Of a DNA stretch of 64,000 nt, positions 26,958 to 36,473 are shown in pieces. The stretch's first letter is position 1, and every line of letters starts with the position of its first letter. The notes under the pieces were generated by a model. The model ran no database searches, had not been told where the DNA came from, and was given only the letters and a program-made list of their open reading frames with translations. Where the stretch lies: contig CAYZXT010000008.1 of assembly GCA_964482515.1 (NCBI GenBank), forward strand, positions 35,334 to 99,333, read 5' to 3'. The position numbers and the translations under genes were made by a program. The stretch comes from CAYZXT01 sp964482515 (GTDB lineage Bacteria > Elusimicrobiota > Elusimicrobia > FEN-1173).

Positions 26958-29044
26958 CGATGGTTTTTTTACGGCGCGCCGCCCTCAGCGCGGTTTTCCT
27001 CGGACTCTGGGCGATCTACCTCGCGAACCTTTCGCCCTCCGTCGGCGTTGGCGACTCGGGGGAATTCATCACGGCCGCGGCGACGCTCTCCCTGGCCCAC
27101 GCGCCCAGTTATCCGCTGTTCGCGTTGGTGGGGAAAGCCTTCCACGCGCTGGTCCCCTTCGGCAACGTCGCCTACCGGCTCAATTTGATGTCGGCTTTTT
27201 TCAATTTTTTGTCCGCCTCGTTGATTTTCCTAATGGCCCGGCGGATGGGTTTGTCCCGCCCGTCGGCGGTCATGGCGGCGCTCCTCGCCGCGAGTGCGCC
27301 GGCGTTCTTCCACAACAGCCTCGTGACGGAAGTGTTCGCGATGAACACGTTCCTCGCCCTGTTGTTTTTGAACGCGGCGTTCCTTCCCTGGCCCCGGGGC
27401 GGGATCCTGTCCGCCTTCGTGTTCGGGCTCGGGTTGGGAAACCATCAGACGCTCGTGCTGGCCGCGCCGGCGGCGGGGATTCTTCTGTGGCGCGCCTGGC
27501 GGCAGACCTATGACGGGCCTGTCGATTTTTCCCTCGCGGTCAGGCTCAAGGCGCGCTACGCTCCCTGGGTCTTGTTCGCGCTCGCGCTCGGGCTGAGCGT
27601 CTATCTCTTTCTTCCGCTGCGCGCGCCGCAGACCCCGCCGTTGAATTGGGGAAATCCCCACGACCTGAACGGCGTGATCCGCAGCTTCCTCCGGAAGGAT
27701 TATGGGACGATGGCGCTGGCCCTCGGGGACCAGCCGCCGCGCACCCTGTCCGCAGGTCTTCAGCAAATGGCGCGTTATTTCACCGCGGGCATGGGAGACC
27801 AATTCACCTGGCTTGGCGTGGGGATCATCTTCCTCGGCTTTTGGTCCGTCTGGCGCCGGGACCGGACCGTCGCCCTTTCCTTGCTCGCGGCCTGGTTCCT
27901 GTCCGGGCCGTTCTTCGCCTGGCTGGGAAACCTTTCCTTCGACGCGCAGTCCGACGGCGTGTTGGAGCGTTTTTATATTTTCCCGGCGGTCTTCGCCGCC
28001 TACGGCGCGGGTTTCTTCTTTGATGCCGTCTGGCGGCGGAAGAAAATCGCGGCCAGCCTGCTTTTCCTCCTGCCGGGGTTCATCCTCGCCCGGTCGGCGG
28101 AGACCTACCCGCTGCGCGGGGATTTCCTGGCACAGGATTACGCGCGGAGCATCTTCCGCACCCTGCCGCCCGGAGCGGCTTTTTTCATGGACGGCGGGGA
28201 CGACACCTTCTTCACCACGGCGTTCCAGCAGTTCGTCCAAAGGCAGCGATCCGATGTCCGCCTCTTCGACCGCGGCGGACTGGTTTTCAAAAGCGCCTAC
28301 GGCTCCGATTTTCGCGGTCTGAATAAAACTTCCAAGGAAGCGCGCCGTCAATCGGTTGAGAAATCCTGGCTGGAGAGGGGACCGCTGTTCTATTCCACCA
28401 TGAATGAAAAAATCCTCGACGGCGCGCCGCTCGCCCAGGCCGGGTTCCTGTACGGGGCCGGGGGCGGCAGCGAAAGGGATTTCCATTGGCATCTCTACGC
28501 GATCCGTTCCCTTTATCCGCCCGCGTCGAAGGACTATCGCACCCTCGCCCTGGCGCCCTACTTTCCATACCTGGAGGCCCGTTCATTGTGGCGCGACGGC
28601 AAGTTTGACGAAGCCGTGGAATTCCTGGACCGGGCCTGGCGGATGGGGCCCGGCGTCCCCTGGCTGCGGAACAATTTCGCCGCCGAGACGCTGGCGTTCG
28701 CCTACGGCCGGCTGCAGGCCGGGGATTGGGCCCGCGCCGAAATCCTTTCGCGCAAATGCCTGGACGCGGACCCGGCGAACATCACGGCCATGAGCAACAT
28801 GGGTGTCGTCGAGGAGCGAAGGGGAAATCTCGACCGCGCGGCGGAATGGTATGAGCGGGCGATCCGGATCGACCCGCGCCGCGTTCAAGTCCTCTACAAT
28901 TTATCGGTGGTCCGCTGGCGGCAGGGCGACTGGAAGCGGGTCGTCCCGTTGCTGGAGCAAATTCTTCGGCTGGAACCGGGCCACGAGTTGGCCCGCCGTT
29001 ATCTTCCCCAGGCGCAACAGAGGTTGGTGTCCCATGGAGGATAG
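26954..29044 (+). CDS. DUF2723 (TMEM260-like) polytopic glycosyltransferase with TPR tail, copy 1
   Basis: A 696-residue protein with about ten membrane helices in the first 400 residues and TPR repeats in the last 150 (RNNFAAETLAFAYGRLQ, MSNMGVVEERRGNLDRA, LYNLSVVRWRQGDW). The DUF2723 signature GDSGEF (Asp34, Glu37) then LAHAPSYPLF is in the first outer loop, where PMT-type enzymes place catalytic acids. Human TMEM260 of this family O-mannosylates proteins; sugar and target here are unknown. Start ATG overlaps the vWA gene. Confidence 0.85.
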   Translation: MTMVFLRRAALSAVFLGLWAIYLANLSPSVGVGDSGEFITAAATLSLAHAPSYPLFALVGKAFHALVPFGNVAYRLNLMSAFFNFLSASLIFLMARRMGLSRPSAVMAALLAASAPAFFHNSLVTEVFAMNTFLALLFLNAAFLPWPRGGILSAFVFGLGLGNHQTLVLAAPAAGILLWRAWRQTYDGPVDFSLAVRLKARYAPWVLFALALGLSVYLFLPLRAPQTPPLNWGNPHDLNGVIRSFLRKDYGTMALALGDQPPRTLSAGLQQMARYFTAGMGDQFTWLGVGIIFLGFWSVWRRDRTVALSLLAAWFLSGPFFAWLGNLSFDAQSDGVLERFYIFPAVFAAYGAGFFFDAVWRRKKIAASLLFLLPGFILARSAETYPLRGDFLAQDYARSIFRTLPPGAAFFMDGGDDTFFTTAFQQFVQRQRSDVRLFDRGGLVFKSAYGSDFRGLNKTSKEARRQSVEKSWLERGPLFYSTMNEKILDGAPLAQAGFLYGAGGGSERDFHWHLYAIRSLYPPASKDYRTLALAPYFPYLEARSLWRDGKFDEAVEFLDRAWRMGPGVPWLRNNFAAETLAFAYGRLQAGDWARAEILSRKCLDADPANITAMSNMGVVEERRGNLDRAAEWYERAIRIDPRRVQVLYNLSVVRWRQGDWKRVVPLLEQILRLEPGHELARRYLPQAQQRLVSHGG

Positions 29045-31067
29045 GCGCTGGCCGGCTTGTTTTGTCTTTCTGCTTTTGTGGGCGCGTTATGTCCGCTCCG
29101 CGGCGCCGAGCCTGATGCCGGGCGATTCCGCCGAACTCGCGGCCGCGGCGTCTTCCCTGGGCGTCGGCCACTCGCCGGGATATCCGCTGTTCGCTCTCCT
29201 CGGAAAAATCTTCACGCTCCTCCTTCCGTGGGGCAATGAGGCCCTGCGCATGAATCTATTTTCCGGCTTCGCGCTGGCCCTGGGAATCGCCTGTCTCGTT
29301 TTTGCCTGGACGTCTTCGGGCAGGACCATGTCCTGGATGCCGCTGGTCCTCTGCGGATTGGCCCCCTTGACCGTGACGCTGGCGTCATCGGCGGAAGTGT
29401 TCGGCCTGAATGTTCTGTTCGCCGCGTTGCTGTTTTTGTCCATCGAGAGATTTTGGGGTGAGACCCAGCCGCGGCGGTTCCTCCTTCTGATGGTCTTCGT
29501 TTGGGCCCTGGGGTTGGGCAACCAGCAGACGCTGTTGCTTTTGGCGCCGGCCCTGGCGTGGATCGTTTTCCAGCGGCGGAACCTTTTGAATTCGAAGATC
29601 GTCGCCGCGGCGGCCGCGCTCGTGCTGCTGGGATTCTCGGTTTACGTTTATCTCTACCTGCGGTCCCGCGCCGCTCCGTTGCTGAACTGGGAGGAGCCCG
29701 GAACCTGGGACCGCTTTTGGAAGGTGGTTTCCCGCGCGCGCTACGGCAGCCTTCAGCTCGCGCAGGGAACGCCCACGCCGCGGAGCTTTTCCTCGCTACT
29801 CATTCAGACGGAATTCTTCGCGTCGCGCCTTCTGCACAACATCGGCTGGGCGGGCGCGGGGTTGTTGCTCGCGGGAATCGCGGCCGGTCTGGGCCGGAGT
29901 GTGCGGAACAAAACCATTTTCTACGGCGCGGCCCTTCTGATCTCCGGGCCGCTGTTCCTTTTTTGGGCGAACGTGTCCCCGACGGTGAAAACCGTGGAGA
30001 TGCTGGACCGTTTCCTCCTGTTGCCGCTGGTGATCGGTTTTTATTTCATCGTCCGGGGATGGGAAACTCTTCTGTCCGGGCGGTCATGGTCACGATACGT
30101 CGCGGCGGCCCTCGTGGTCTTATGGGTTTGGCCCCTGGCCCGGGTGGGCGCGTTCGGTATTACCGAACGGCGGAATTTCATCACCCTGGACCACGGCGAG
30201 AACGCGCTGCGGACGCTGCCGCCGTCGGCGCTGTTGATCGCGGACCGGGCCGATGAAACCGAGTTCGCGCTCTGCCATCTCCTGGTCGTGGAGAACGCCC
30301 GGCCGGACGCGGAGTTCGTCGACGCCAACGCGGGCGTGACGACCAGCCGCTACGGCGCGGATTACTATGGAATCTGGGGAAAACCCCGGCTGGCCCGCCG
30401 GCAGGCGGCCGAAACCGCGTGGATCAGCGTGAGCGCGCGCCCGGTCTATTACGCGTCTCTGGACTTGAAGCAGCTCGACATCCCGCGACGCCCCGTCGGC
30501 TTTTTGTTCGCGGCGAAGGAAACGCAAACGCGGCGGATGGAATTTCCTTTCTGGCGGACGCTGGTTTTCCGGAATGAAGAATCTTCCTCCGTGCGCGACG
30601 GCCACCTCCTTTTGACGGACGCCGATCTGCTCGGGCAATACGCCATGCAGTTGAGGGACGAGGATGCGGCCAAACGGTTCCTGGTCCGGGCGGAGCGTTA
30701 CGGCGCGGCGCCCTGGCGTTTGCGGATGGCGCTCTGGTTCCAGTCCAACGGGCGGCTCCGGGAAGCGGAAGCCCTTTACCGTCAATTGCTGCAGCGTCCA
30801 GGGAAAGCGCCGCTGGTCTGGACCGATTTGGGCGTGCTCTACGCGGACGAGGGGCGGGTGGACGAGGCCTTGGAATGCTACCGCCGCGCGGTCCAGGACG
30901 ACCCTTCCTACGCCGAGGCTTACTATAATATGGGCGTGATTTATTGGCGCAAAGGCGACTGGGCCGCGGTAGCCGCGGCCTTCGAGAAAACATTGCAAAT
31001 CGATCCGGCCCACGACCGGGCCCGCCGCTATCTCGACCAGGCGCGCCGGCGCGGGGGAAAATCATGA
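29034..31067 (+). CDS. DUF2723 (TMEM260-like) polytopic glycosyltransferase with TPR tail, copy 2
   Basis: A 677-residue paralogue of the preceding gene. First-loop motif GDSAEL (Asp31, Glu34) followed by GVGHSPGYPLF, multiple membrane helices to about residue 370, then a soluble part and two TPRs (WTDLGVLYADEGRVDEAL, YYNMGVIYWRKGDWAAV). It overlaps copy 1 by 11 bases and copy 3 by ATGA. The acidic residues are kept but sequence between copies is well diverged, pointing to different acceptors or sugars rather than recent duplication. Confidence 0.85.
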   Translation: MEDRRWPACFVFLLLWARYVRSAAPSLMPGDSAELAAAASSLGVGHSPGYPLFALLGKIFTLLLPWGNEALRMNLFSGFALALGIACLVFAWTSSGRTMSWMPLVLCGLAPLTVTLASSAEVFGLNVLFAALLFLSIERFWGETQPRRFLLLMVFVWALGLGNQQTLLLLAPALAWIVFQRRNLLNSKIVAAAAALVLLGFSVYVYLYLRSRAAPLLNWEEPGTWDRFWKVVSRARYGSLQLAQGTPTPRSFSSLLIQTEFFASRLLHNIGWAGAGLLLAGIAAGLGRSVRNKTIFYGAALLISGPLFLFWANVSPTVKTVEMLDRFLLLPLVIGFYFIVRGWETLLSGRSWSRYVAAALVVLWVWPLARVGAFGITERRNFITLDHGENALRTLPPSALLIADRADETEFALCHLLVVENARPDAEFVDANAGVTTSRYGADYYGIWGKPRLARRQAAETAWISVSARPVYYASLDLKQLDIPRRPVGFLFAAKETQTRRMEFPFWRTLVFRNEESSSVRDGHLLLTDADLLGQYAMQLRDEDAAKRFLVRAERYGAAPWRLRMALWFQSNGRLREAEALYRQLLQRPGKAPLVWTDLGVLYADEGRVDEALECYRRAVQDDPSYAEAYYNMGVIYWRKGDWAAVAAAFEKTLQIDPAHDRARRYLDQARRRGGKS

Positions 31068-33184
31068 ATACGGCCCTGCGGACCCGACTCCTCCCCGCGA
31101 TCGTATTCCTCGCGCTCTGGTGCTTCCATCTTCATTCCGCCGGCGGCGCCCTCGTTCCCTACCGCGACACGGGCGAGATGGTGACCAACGCCCAGACGCT
31201 GGGGATCGCCCACCCGCCCGGTTATCCGCTCTACATCCTCCTCGGAAAAATCTCAACCTACGCGTTCCCCGGCAATCCGTCTTACCGCGTGAACCTGTTG
31301 TCCGCCCTGGCGTCCGCGCTGGCCGGAACGGTTTTGTATTTCCTCCTGGCTGTTTCGGGCGGGACGATGGCGGGTATTTGCGGCGCGCTGTTCTGGGCGA
31401 CGTCGCCGATCTTCTGGGAGGCGTCTTCCCTCTCGGAGATGTACACCGTCGGTATCGTCTTCGTCATCCTCATCTTCGTCCTGATGCGCCGGGCGTCCGT
31501 GCCCTGGGCCTTGGTGGCGTTCCTGTGGGGCGCGAGCCTCGGCGTGCGGACGGACTATCTCCTCCTCGCTCCGGCGTTCCTCCTCCTGATGGCCCGCCGC
31601 AAGGAGTGGGGCCAGGTCCCGCTTTCCGCCGGATTCTTTTTCCTCGGGCTTTTCGTCTTCCTCTACATGCCGCTCCGCTCCGCGCAGCAGCCCTGGGTGG
31701 ACTGGAACAATCCCGAGGTGATATCCAACTTCATCGGTTCGCTCCTGCGCCGCAGCCACGGCGGAACGCTGGACCTTTTGTCGAGGAACTATCAGGCCGG
31801 GGAAAATTTCATGTCGGAAATGGTCCTCTTCCTGAAAAACAGCGGCGGCGCCTTCACGTGGCTGGGACTTCCGCTGGCCGCGCTGGGGCTCCGGCGGCTT
31901 TACGGGCGTGAAAAAGATTTTTTCCATTTCCTGCTGCTGAACTTCGTCCTCTTCGGTCCGGTCTTCATCTACCTGGCCAACATGCCGCCCAACTCCCACG
32001 CCGTGGCCATTGTCGAGGCGCATTACATCGTGCCGCAGCTTATCTTTTTGATCTGGGCCGTGGAAGGATTGCGGTCGATGGGGGACGTGAAACTATTTCA
32101 TTCCGCGGCGTCCCGCGCCGTCGCGGCGGCGCTGGTGGTGGCCCTCGTCGGGATGAACGCGGCCGCCCATCGCGGGCGCGGCGACAAGCGGTGGAACTTC
32201 TACGGGCGCGACGCGACCATCAACACCTTCCGCTCCGCCGTTCCGAACTCCATCGGCATCGTGCGGGAGGACGTGCCGCTCTTCGCGCTCTGGGAAAAGA
32301 CCCTGGTGTCGCGGCGGCGGCTGGACGTCACGCCCGTTGGGCAAGGGTTGTCGGCGAGCCCCTGGTACCATGAGATGCTGGCCCACGCGGGCCAGTCCGC
32401 GGCCCTGGGGAAATTGGCGGAACCCGGGGATTGGGCGCGGCTGCTGCGCGACAATCCAGGGCGGCCGGTGTGGATCAGCGGCGACGCCAACTACAACGGC
32501 GCGGCGACCCCGCGGCCCTGGGGAATGGTTTCTTATCTGTCCGGCCCCCCTTTTCCGGCGGAGGCCGACCCGCTGCGGGATTTTTGCGTGGTGCGCGGCG
32601 ACCGGCGGCAGGATCGGCGGGCGGATTTTTTCTCGTCCAACATCTTGAGCAATTACGCGCGGGCCATGGCGCGGCGCTCCAGCCTGCTGCTGGGCGACAA
32701 GAAATGGGACGAGACCGAATCCGCTTTGCAATGGGCGCGGACTTTCGACCCCGAATTCCCGACGGCCGCCTACCACCTGGGCTTCGTCGCGTTCCAGAAA
32801 GGGGATTACGCGCGGGCCGAATGGTACGACGCCGAGGCGACGCGTCTCTTTGAAAAGCTTTTCGACCGCGCGCGGTACTACAAAAGCCTGCCGGACGTGG
32901 TGGACGGCCTGCGGCAGGAAGCCGGCGATGTGTGGGTCCACCGCGGCGTGCTGGCCGAGAAGCGGTCCGACTTGGACGCCGCCCGCCGTTGTTACGGCCA
33001 GGCCATCGCCCTCAATCCCCGCTCCGCCCAGGCCCATTACAATTTGGCCGTGACCTTTTGGAACCGGGATTGGACCCAGGCCGCGGCCCACATGGAAAAA
33101 GCCGCGGCGCTGGACCCGCAGAATCCCCAATACCGCGCCTACCTCGAACGCGCCCGGCGGCTTCAGATGGGGAAAGTCCCCTGA
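31064..33184 (+). CDS. DUF2723 (TMEM260-like) polytopic glycosyltransferase with TPR tail, copy 3
   Basis: A 706-residue third paralogue, the closest of the three to the family consensus: YRDTGEM (Asp35, Glu38) then LGIAHPPGYPLYILLGK. Membrane helices occupy the first 370 residues. The C-terminal 200 contain TPR-like repeats (AAYHLGFVAFQKGDYA, VHRGVLAEKRSDLDAARR, HYNLAVTFWNRDW). Its stop overlaps a CTG that appears to start the next gene. Confidence 0.86.
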   Translation: MNTALRTRLLPAIVFLALWCFHLHSAGGALVPYRDTGEMVTNAQTLGIAHPPGYPLYILLGKISTYAFPGNPSYRVNLLSALASALAGTVLYFLLAVSGGTMAGICGALFWATSPIFWEASSLSEMYTVGIVFVILIFVLMRRASVPWALVAFLWGASLGVRTDYLLLAPAFLLLMARRKEWGQVPLSAGFFFLGLFVFLYMPLRSAQQPWVDWNNPEVISNFIGSLLRRSHGGTLDLLSRNYQAGENFMSEMVLFLKNSGGAFTWLGLPLAALGLRRLYGREKDFFHFLLLNFVLFGPVFIYLANMPPNSHAVAIVEAHYIVPQLIFLIWAVEGLRSMGDVKLFHSAASRAVAAALVVALVGMNAAAHRGRGDKRWNFYGRDATINTFRSAVPNSIGIVREDVPLFALWEKTLVSRRRLDVTPVGQGLSASPWYHEMLAHAGQSAALGKLAEPGDWARLLRDNPGRPVWISGDANYNGAATPRPWGMVSYLSGPPFPAEADPLRDFCVVRGDRRQDRRADFFSSNILSNYARAMARRSSLLLGDKKWDETESALQWARTFDPEFPTAAYHLGFVAFQKGDYARAEWYDAEATRLFEKLFDRARYYKSLPDVVDGLRQEAGDVWVHRGVLAEKRSDLDAARRCYGQAIALNPRSAQAHYNLAVTFWNRDWTQAAAHMEKAAALDPQNPQYRAYLERARRLQMGKVP

Positions 33185-34911
33185 GCCGCCGCGAGAAAAC
33201 TTCGCGCGCCGTTCCGCCCTTTTCCGCGCGGCGGTCCGATGAAAAGCCGTCCGGCCCCACGGTCTGGACGGCGGTCTTTTTGCTCGCCGGGATTTTAGTC
33301 CATGGGTACCTGGGATTTCTTTCCATCCGCGCACAATCGCCGACCTTCGACGAACCCTTGCACCTGGCCGCCGGCGCCGCCTATTGGAAGACCCGGGACT
33401 ACCGCGTGAACGGCATGCACCATCCGCCGCTGGCGTCCATGGTCGCGGCGGTCCCGCTGTTGGCCGCGCATCCGGACGTGTCCGTGGACCATCCGCAATG
33501 GGAAAATCCCCAATGGAACAAGGCCCTCTTTCAATACGGTTTCGCGGATTGGTTCTTCTACCGAGAGGGGAACTCCGTTCCGCCGGAAGAGCTGATGACG
33601 CTGGGCCGCTCCGCCGTTTTGTTTTCGTCCTGCCTGTTCCTCGTCGGTTTGTTTGCGGCCGCCTGGAAGCTCTACGGTCCCGTGGCCGCCTGGGCCGCCT
33701 TCGTCCTCGGCGTGTTCAATCCGTCCTTCCTGGCCCACGGCTCGCTGGTCACCACGGATTTTTTGTTCGCGGCTTTTTATTTTTTCTTCTTCGTTTGCTT
33801 CGGACTGTGGGAACGGACGTCCCTCCGCCGCTGGGCGATCCTGTCCGGCGTTTGCCTGGGCCTGAGCTTCTGCGGCAAGTTTTCCGCCGTGGCCGTCGGG
33901 CCGGTGTTGGCCCTTTGGCTGCTGATGCGGGGCCTGCGGATTTCCCTTCCCTGGAAGCAGATTCTGTTTTTCCTCGGGGCCGCGGCGGCGTCCGTCCTGC
34001 TCGTTTATCAGTTCGTGGGCTTGCCGATGTTTTGGGCCGGGCTTGATTTCACGCTGGGCCGCGTGCAGGGAGGACGGTCCACGTTCCTGATGGGCCAATA
34101 CGGTTTAAAGGGTTGGTGGTATTATTTTCCCGTGGCGTTCCTGCTGAAGACGCCGCTGCCGGTGATCGTGGGATTGATGGCGGCCGCGGTGTTGGTCTGG
34201 AAAAAGAATATCCGCCTCCCCTGGTTCCTGTTCCTCCCGCCCGTCGTCTATTTCGTCCTGGCCAGCCTGTCGTCGGTGCAGATCGGGCACCGCTACATCC
34301 TTCCGGTGGAGCCGTTCCTCTGCGTCGTCCTGGGCGCGGCGGCCGGCGCGGTTTGGTCCTGGCGCGGCGCCAAAACCCTATTCGCGGTCCTAGTCCTGTG
34401 GCTGGCCGCGGGGACCTGGCGGGCGCGGCCTTTTTACCTGAGCTACTTCAACGAAGCGGCGGGCGGCCCCGCGAAGGGATATCTCTATCTGACGGATTCA
34501 AACATCGACTGGGGCCAAGGGCTTCTGGCTCTGCGCGATTACATGCGCGGCGCCGGCGTTGAAAAGATTTATCTCTCCTACTTCGGGACCGCGGACCCCG
34601 CCGCCTACGGGATCGATTATTCCAGCGTCGCGCCCTACGGCGTGGTTCCGCCGCGGGACCCGGACGCCGACGTGCGCGGTGAACCGAAGATCCTGCTCGC
34701 CGTGTCCGCCACCAATTTCCAGAGTACCTATTTCGACGACCGGGATTTATTTTCCTGGCTGAAGGAGCGCAAGCCCGCGGCCTTCGTGGGCGGAAGCATT
34801 TTGGTCTTTGAGATCGGCGACGACGCGGAATCCCACCGCCGCCTGGCGGACATATTCGACAGGATGGGGAAAACCGCCGCGGCGGAGCGGGAAAGGAATT
34901 GGGGCGCATGA
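33181..34911 (+). CDS. PMT/ArnT-like (GT39/83-type) membrane glycosyltransferase, copy 1
   Basis: A roughly 576-residue polytopic enzyme of the PMT_2 superfamily, which moves sugars from lipid-linked donors to proteins or lipids on the outer side of the membrane. The catalytic Asp-Glu pair is in SPTFDEPLHLA (Asp57, Glu58), followed by HHPPLASM and about eleven helices. No ATG, GTG or TTG lies upstream of the first helix in frame. CTG 33181, which overlaps the previous stop as CTGA and has GGGGAAAG upstream, is the best candidate. The start is the uncertain point, not the family. Confidence 0.8.
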   Translation: MSRREKTSRAVPPFSARRSDEKPSGPTVWTAVFLLAGILVHGYLGFLSIRAQSPTFDEPLHLAAGAAYWKTRDYRVNGMHHPPLASMVAAVPLLAAHPDVSVDHPQWENPQWNKALFQYGFADWFFYREGNSVPPEELMTLGRSAVLFSSCLFLVGLFAAAWKLYGPVAAWAAFVLGVFNPSFLAHGSLVTTDFLFAAFYFFFFVCFGLWERTSLRRWAILSGVCLGLSFCGKFSAVAVGPVLALWLLMRGLRISLPWKQILFFLGAAAASVLLVYQFVGLPMFWAGLDFTLGRVQGGRSTFLMGQYGLKGWWYYFPVAFLLKTPLPVIVGLMAAAVLVWKKNIRLPWFLFLPPVVYFVLASLSSVQIGHRYILPVEPFLCVVLGAAAGAVWSWRGAKTLFAVLVLWLAAGTWRARPFYLSYFNEAAGGPAKGYLYLTDSNIDWGQGLLALRDYMRGAGVEKIYLSYFGTADPAAYGIDYSSVAPYGVVPPRDPDADVRGEPKILLAVSATNFQSTYFDDRDLFSWLKERKPAAFVGGSILVFEIGDDAESHRRLADIFDRMGKTAAAERERNWGA

Positions 34912-36473
34912 AGATCTGGACGGATTTGGAGAACGAATATCCGCGCTCGGCGAGGGCCGCGGAAGTGATCGTGCTGTTCCTGTCGATCGTCTTTCTGCTC
35001 GCGGCCGCGTCCCGCTCCCTGGGCCTGGCCTGGGACGAAGCGATCTATTTCAGTTTCTCCGAAGGGCTCATCCGCTGGGCGAAGAACGGTTTTTCCTTCG
35101 CGCCGGCGACGCTGGACCAAATTTGGGGATACAACTATTGGAACCCGCACCCGCCGTTCATGAAGATCGTCTCCGCGCTCTTCGCCCCGTTCTTTTTGCC
35201 GCCGCTGGGTTATCCGGAGGCGTTCCGTGTGGGTCATTTCGCCGCCACGGCGGCGGGGTTGGTTTTCGTCTACCGTCTGCTCGCCGGGCGGTTCGGGCGC
35301 GGCAGGAGTTTGGTGGCGGTGCTGTTCCTCCTGCTGCAGCCGCGGCTCTTCGGCGAATGGCTGATCGCCACCACCGACGGTCCCATGGCGCTGACTTGGC
35401 TGTTGACGCCGCTGCTTGCCTGGAAGTTGTCCGAGACGGACCCCGCCCGCCGCGCGCCCTGGCGGACCTTGCTGTTCATCGTCTACGGCTGCGGTGCCGC
35501 GACGAAGGTCACCGGGTTTCTCGTGGTCTTTCCCGTCGCCGCCTATTTCCTCTGGCGGCGGCAGTACCGGGAGCTCGCCTGGATGGGCCTTTGTCTGTTG
35601 TGGGGATTGCTGTTCGTGGCGCTGGTTTCGCCGGCGCGGTGGCGCGAGCCCTGGACGGTCGTGAGGGATTATTTGATCCAGCCTTTTTTGAGGAAGCAAA
35701 CCCCCATCGCCACGTTCTATCTGGGCAAGAGATATCTAGACCCTCCGCCCTGGCATTACATCGACGTCATGAGCCTGACGACGTTTCCCGTCGTCCTATG
35801 GTTGTTCTTGCCCGGCCTCGCCGCGTCGTGGCGGCGGCACAGGAATTTGATCGCGGCCTTCGCCCTTCCCGCGCTTTTCTGGCTCGCCCTCGGGCATTGG
35901 CCTTCCACGCCCCGGCACGACGGCGTGCGCCAGTTCATCGGGCTGTTCCCGTGCTTGGGGATGCTGGCGTGGCTCGGATGGCAGGGGATCTTGGATTGTT
36001 GGAAGGACAAGTTTTACGGCGCCAGCGATTTCGCCGGGCGCGCGGCCCTTTCCCTCATTCCGCTGGGACTGCTGGCCGCGGCCTCGATCCGCGCGCATCC
36101 CTTCGAGCTTTCCTACTATAACGCCTTCATCGGCGGGCTGCGCGGCGCGGAAAAAAAGGGGATGGAGATGACCTATTACTATGAAACCATCCAGCCCGAG
36201 TTCCTTCGCAAGGTCAACCAAACCCTGGCCCCCGGCCAGGCCCTGTTGCTCATCCCCTATTGGCCGGACCTGCTTTTCAACTATCAGGATCACGGCTTGC
36301 TGCGGGAGGATGTCTTCATCGCCGGCGAAAAAGACGGCGATTCCGCCCAGTTCGTTTTGGCCTGCCGCCGCCGCAGCGCGATCCAGGACGATCTCTATTT
36401 GGACGCGCCCGCGGTGCTGGAAGTCTCCCACGACGGCGTTTCCTTGACGAAGTTGATCCGCCAGGCGCCATGA
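34908..36473 (+). CDS. PMT/ArnT-like (GT39/83-type) membrane glycosyltransferase, copy 2
   Basis: A 521-residue polytopic protein similar in plan to its upstream neighbour. The acidic pair lies in LAWDEAIYF (Asp43, Glu44), with NPHPPFMKI as the second conserved loop. About ten helices extend to residue 400, then a soluble C-terminal part. Overlaps both neighbours by ATGA. Sugar donor and acceptor unknown. Confidence 0.83.
   Translation: MKIWTDLENEYPRSARAAEVIVLFLSIVFLLAAASRSLGLAWDEAIYFSFSEGLIRWAKNGFSFAPATLDQIWGYNYWNPHPPFMKIVSALFAPFFLPPLGYPEAFRVGHFAATAAGLVFVYRLLAGRFGRGRSLVAVLFLLLQPRLFGEWLIATTDGPMALTWLLTPLLAWKLSETDPARRAPWRTLLFIVYGCGAATKVTGFLVVFPVAAYFLWRRQYRELAWMGLCLLWGLLFVALVSPARWREPWTVVRDYLIQPFLRKQTPIATFYLGKRYLDPPPWHYIDVMSLTTFPVVLWLFLPGLAASWRRHRNLIAAFALPALFWLALGHWPSTPRHDGVRQFIGLFPCLGMLAWLGWQGILDCWKDKFYGASDFAGRAALSLIPLGLLAAASIRAHPFELSYYNAFIGGLRGAEKKGMEMTYYYETIQPEFLRKVNQTLAPGQALLLIPYWPDLLFNYQDHGLLREDVFIAGEKDGDSAQFVLACRRRSAIQDDLYLDAPAVLEVSHDGVSLTKLIRQAP

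Noticed and set aside
33239..33241. ATG at 33239 as the start of the first PMT-like gene.
   Set aside because: It is out of frame with the coding sequence.
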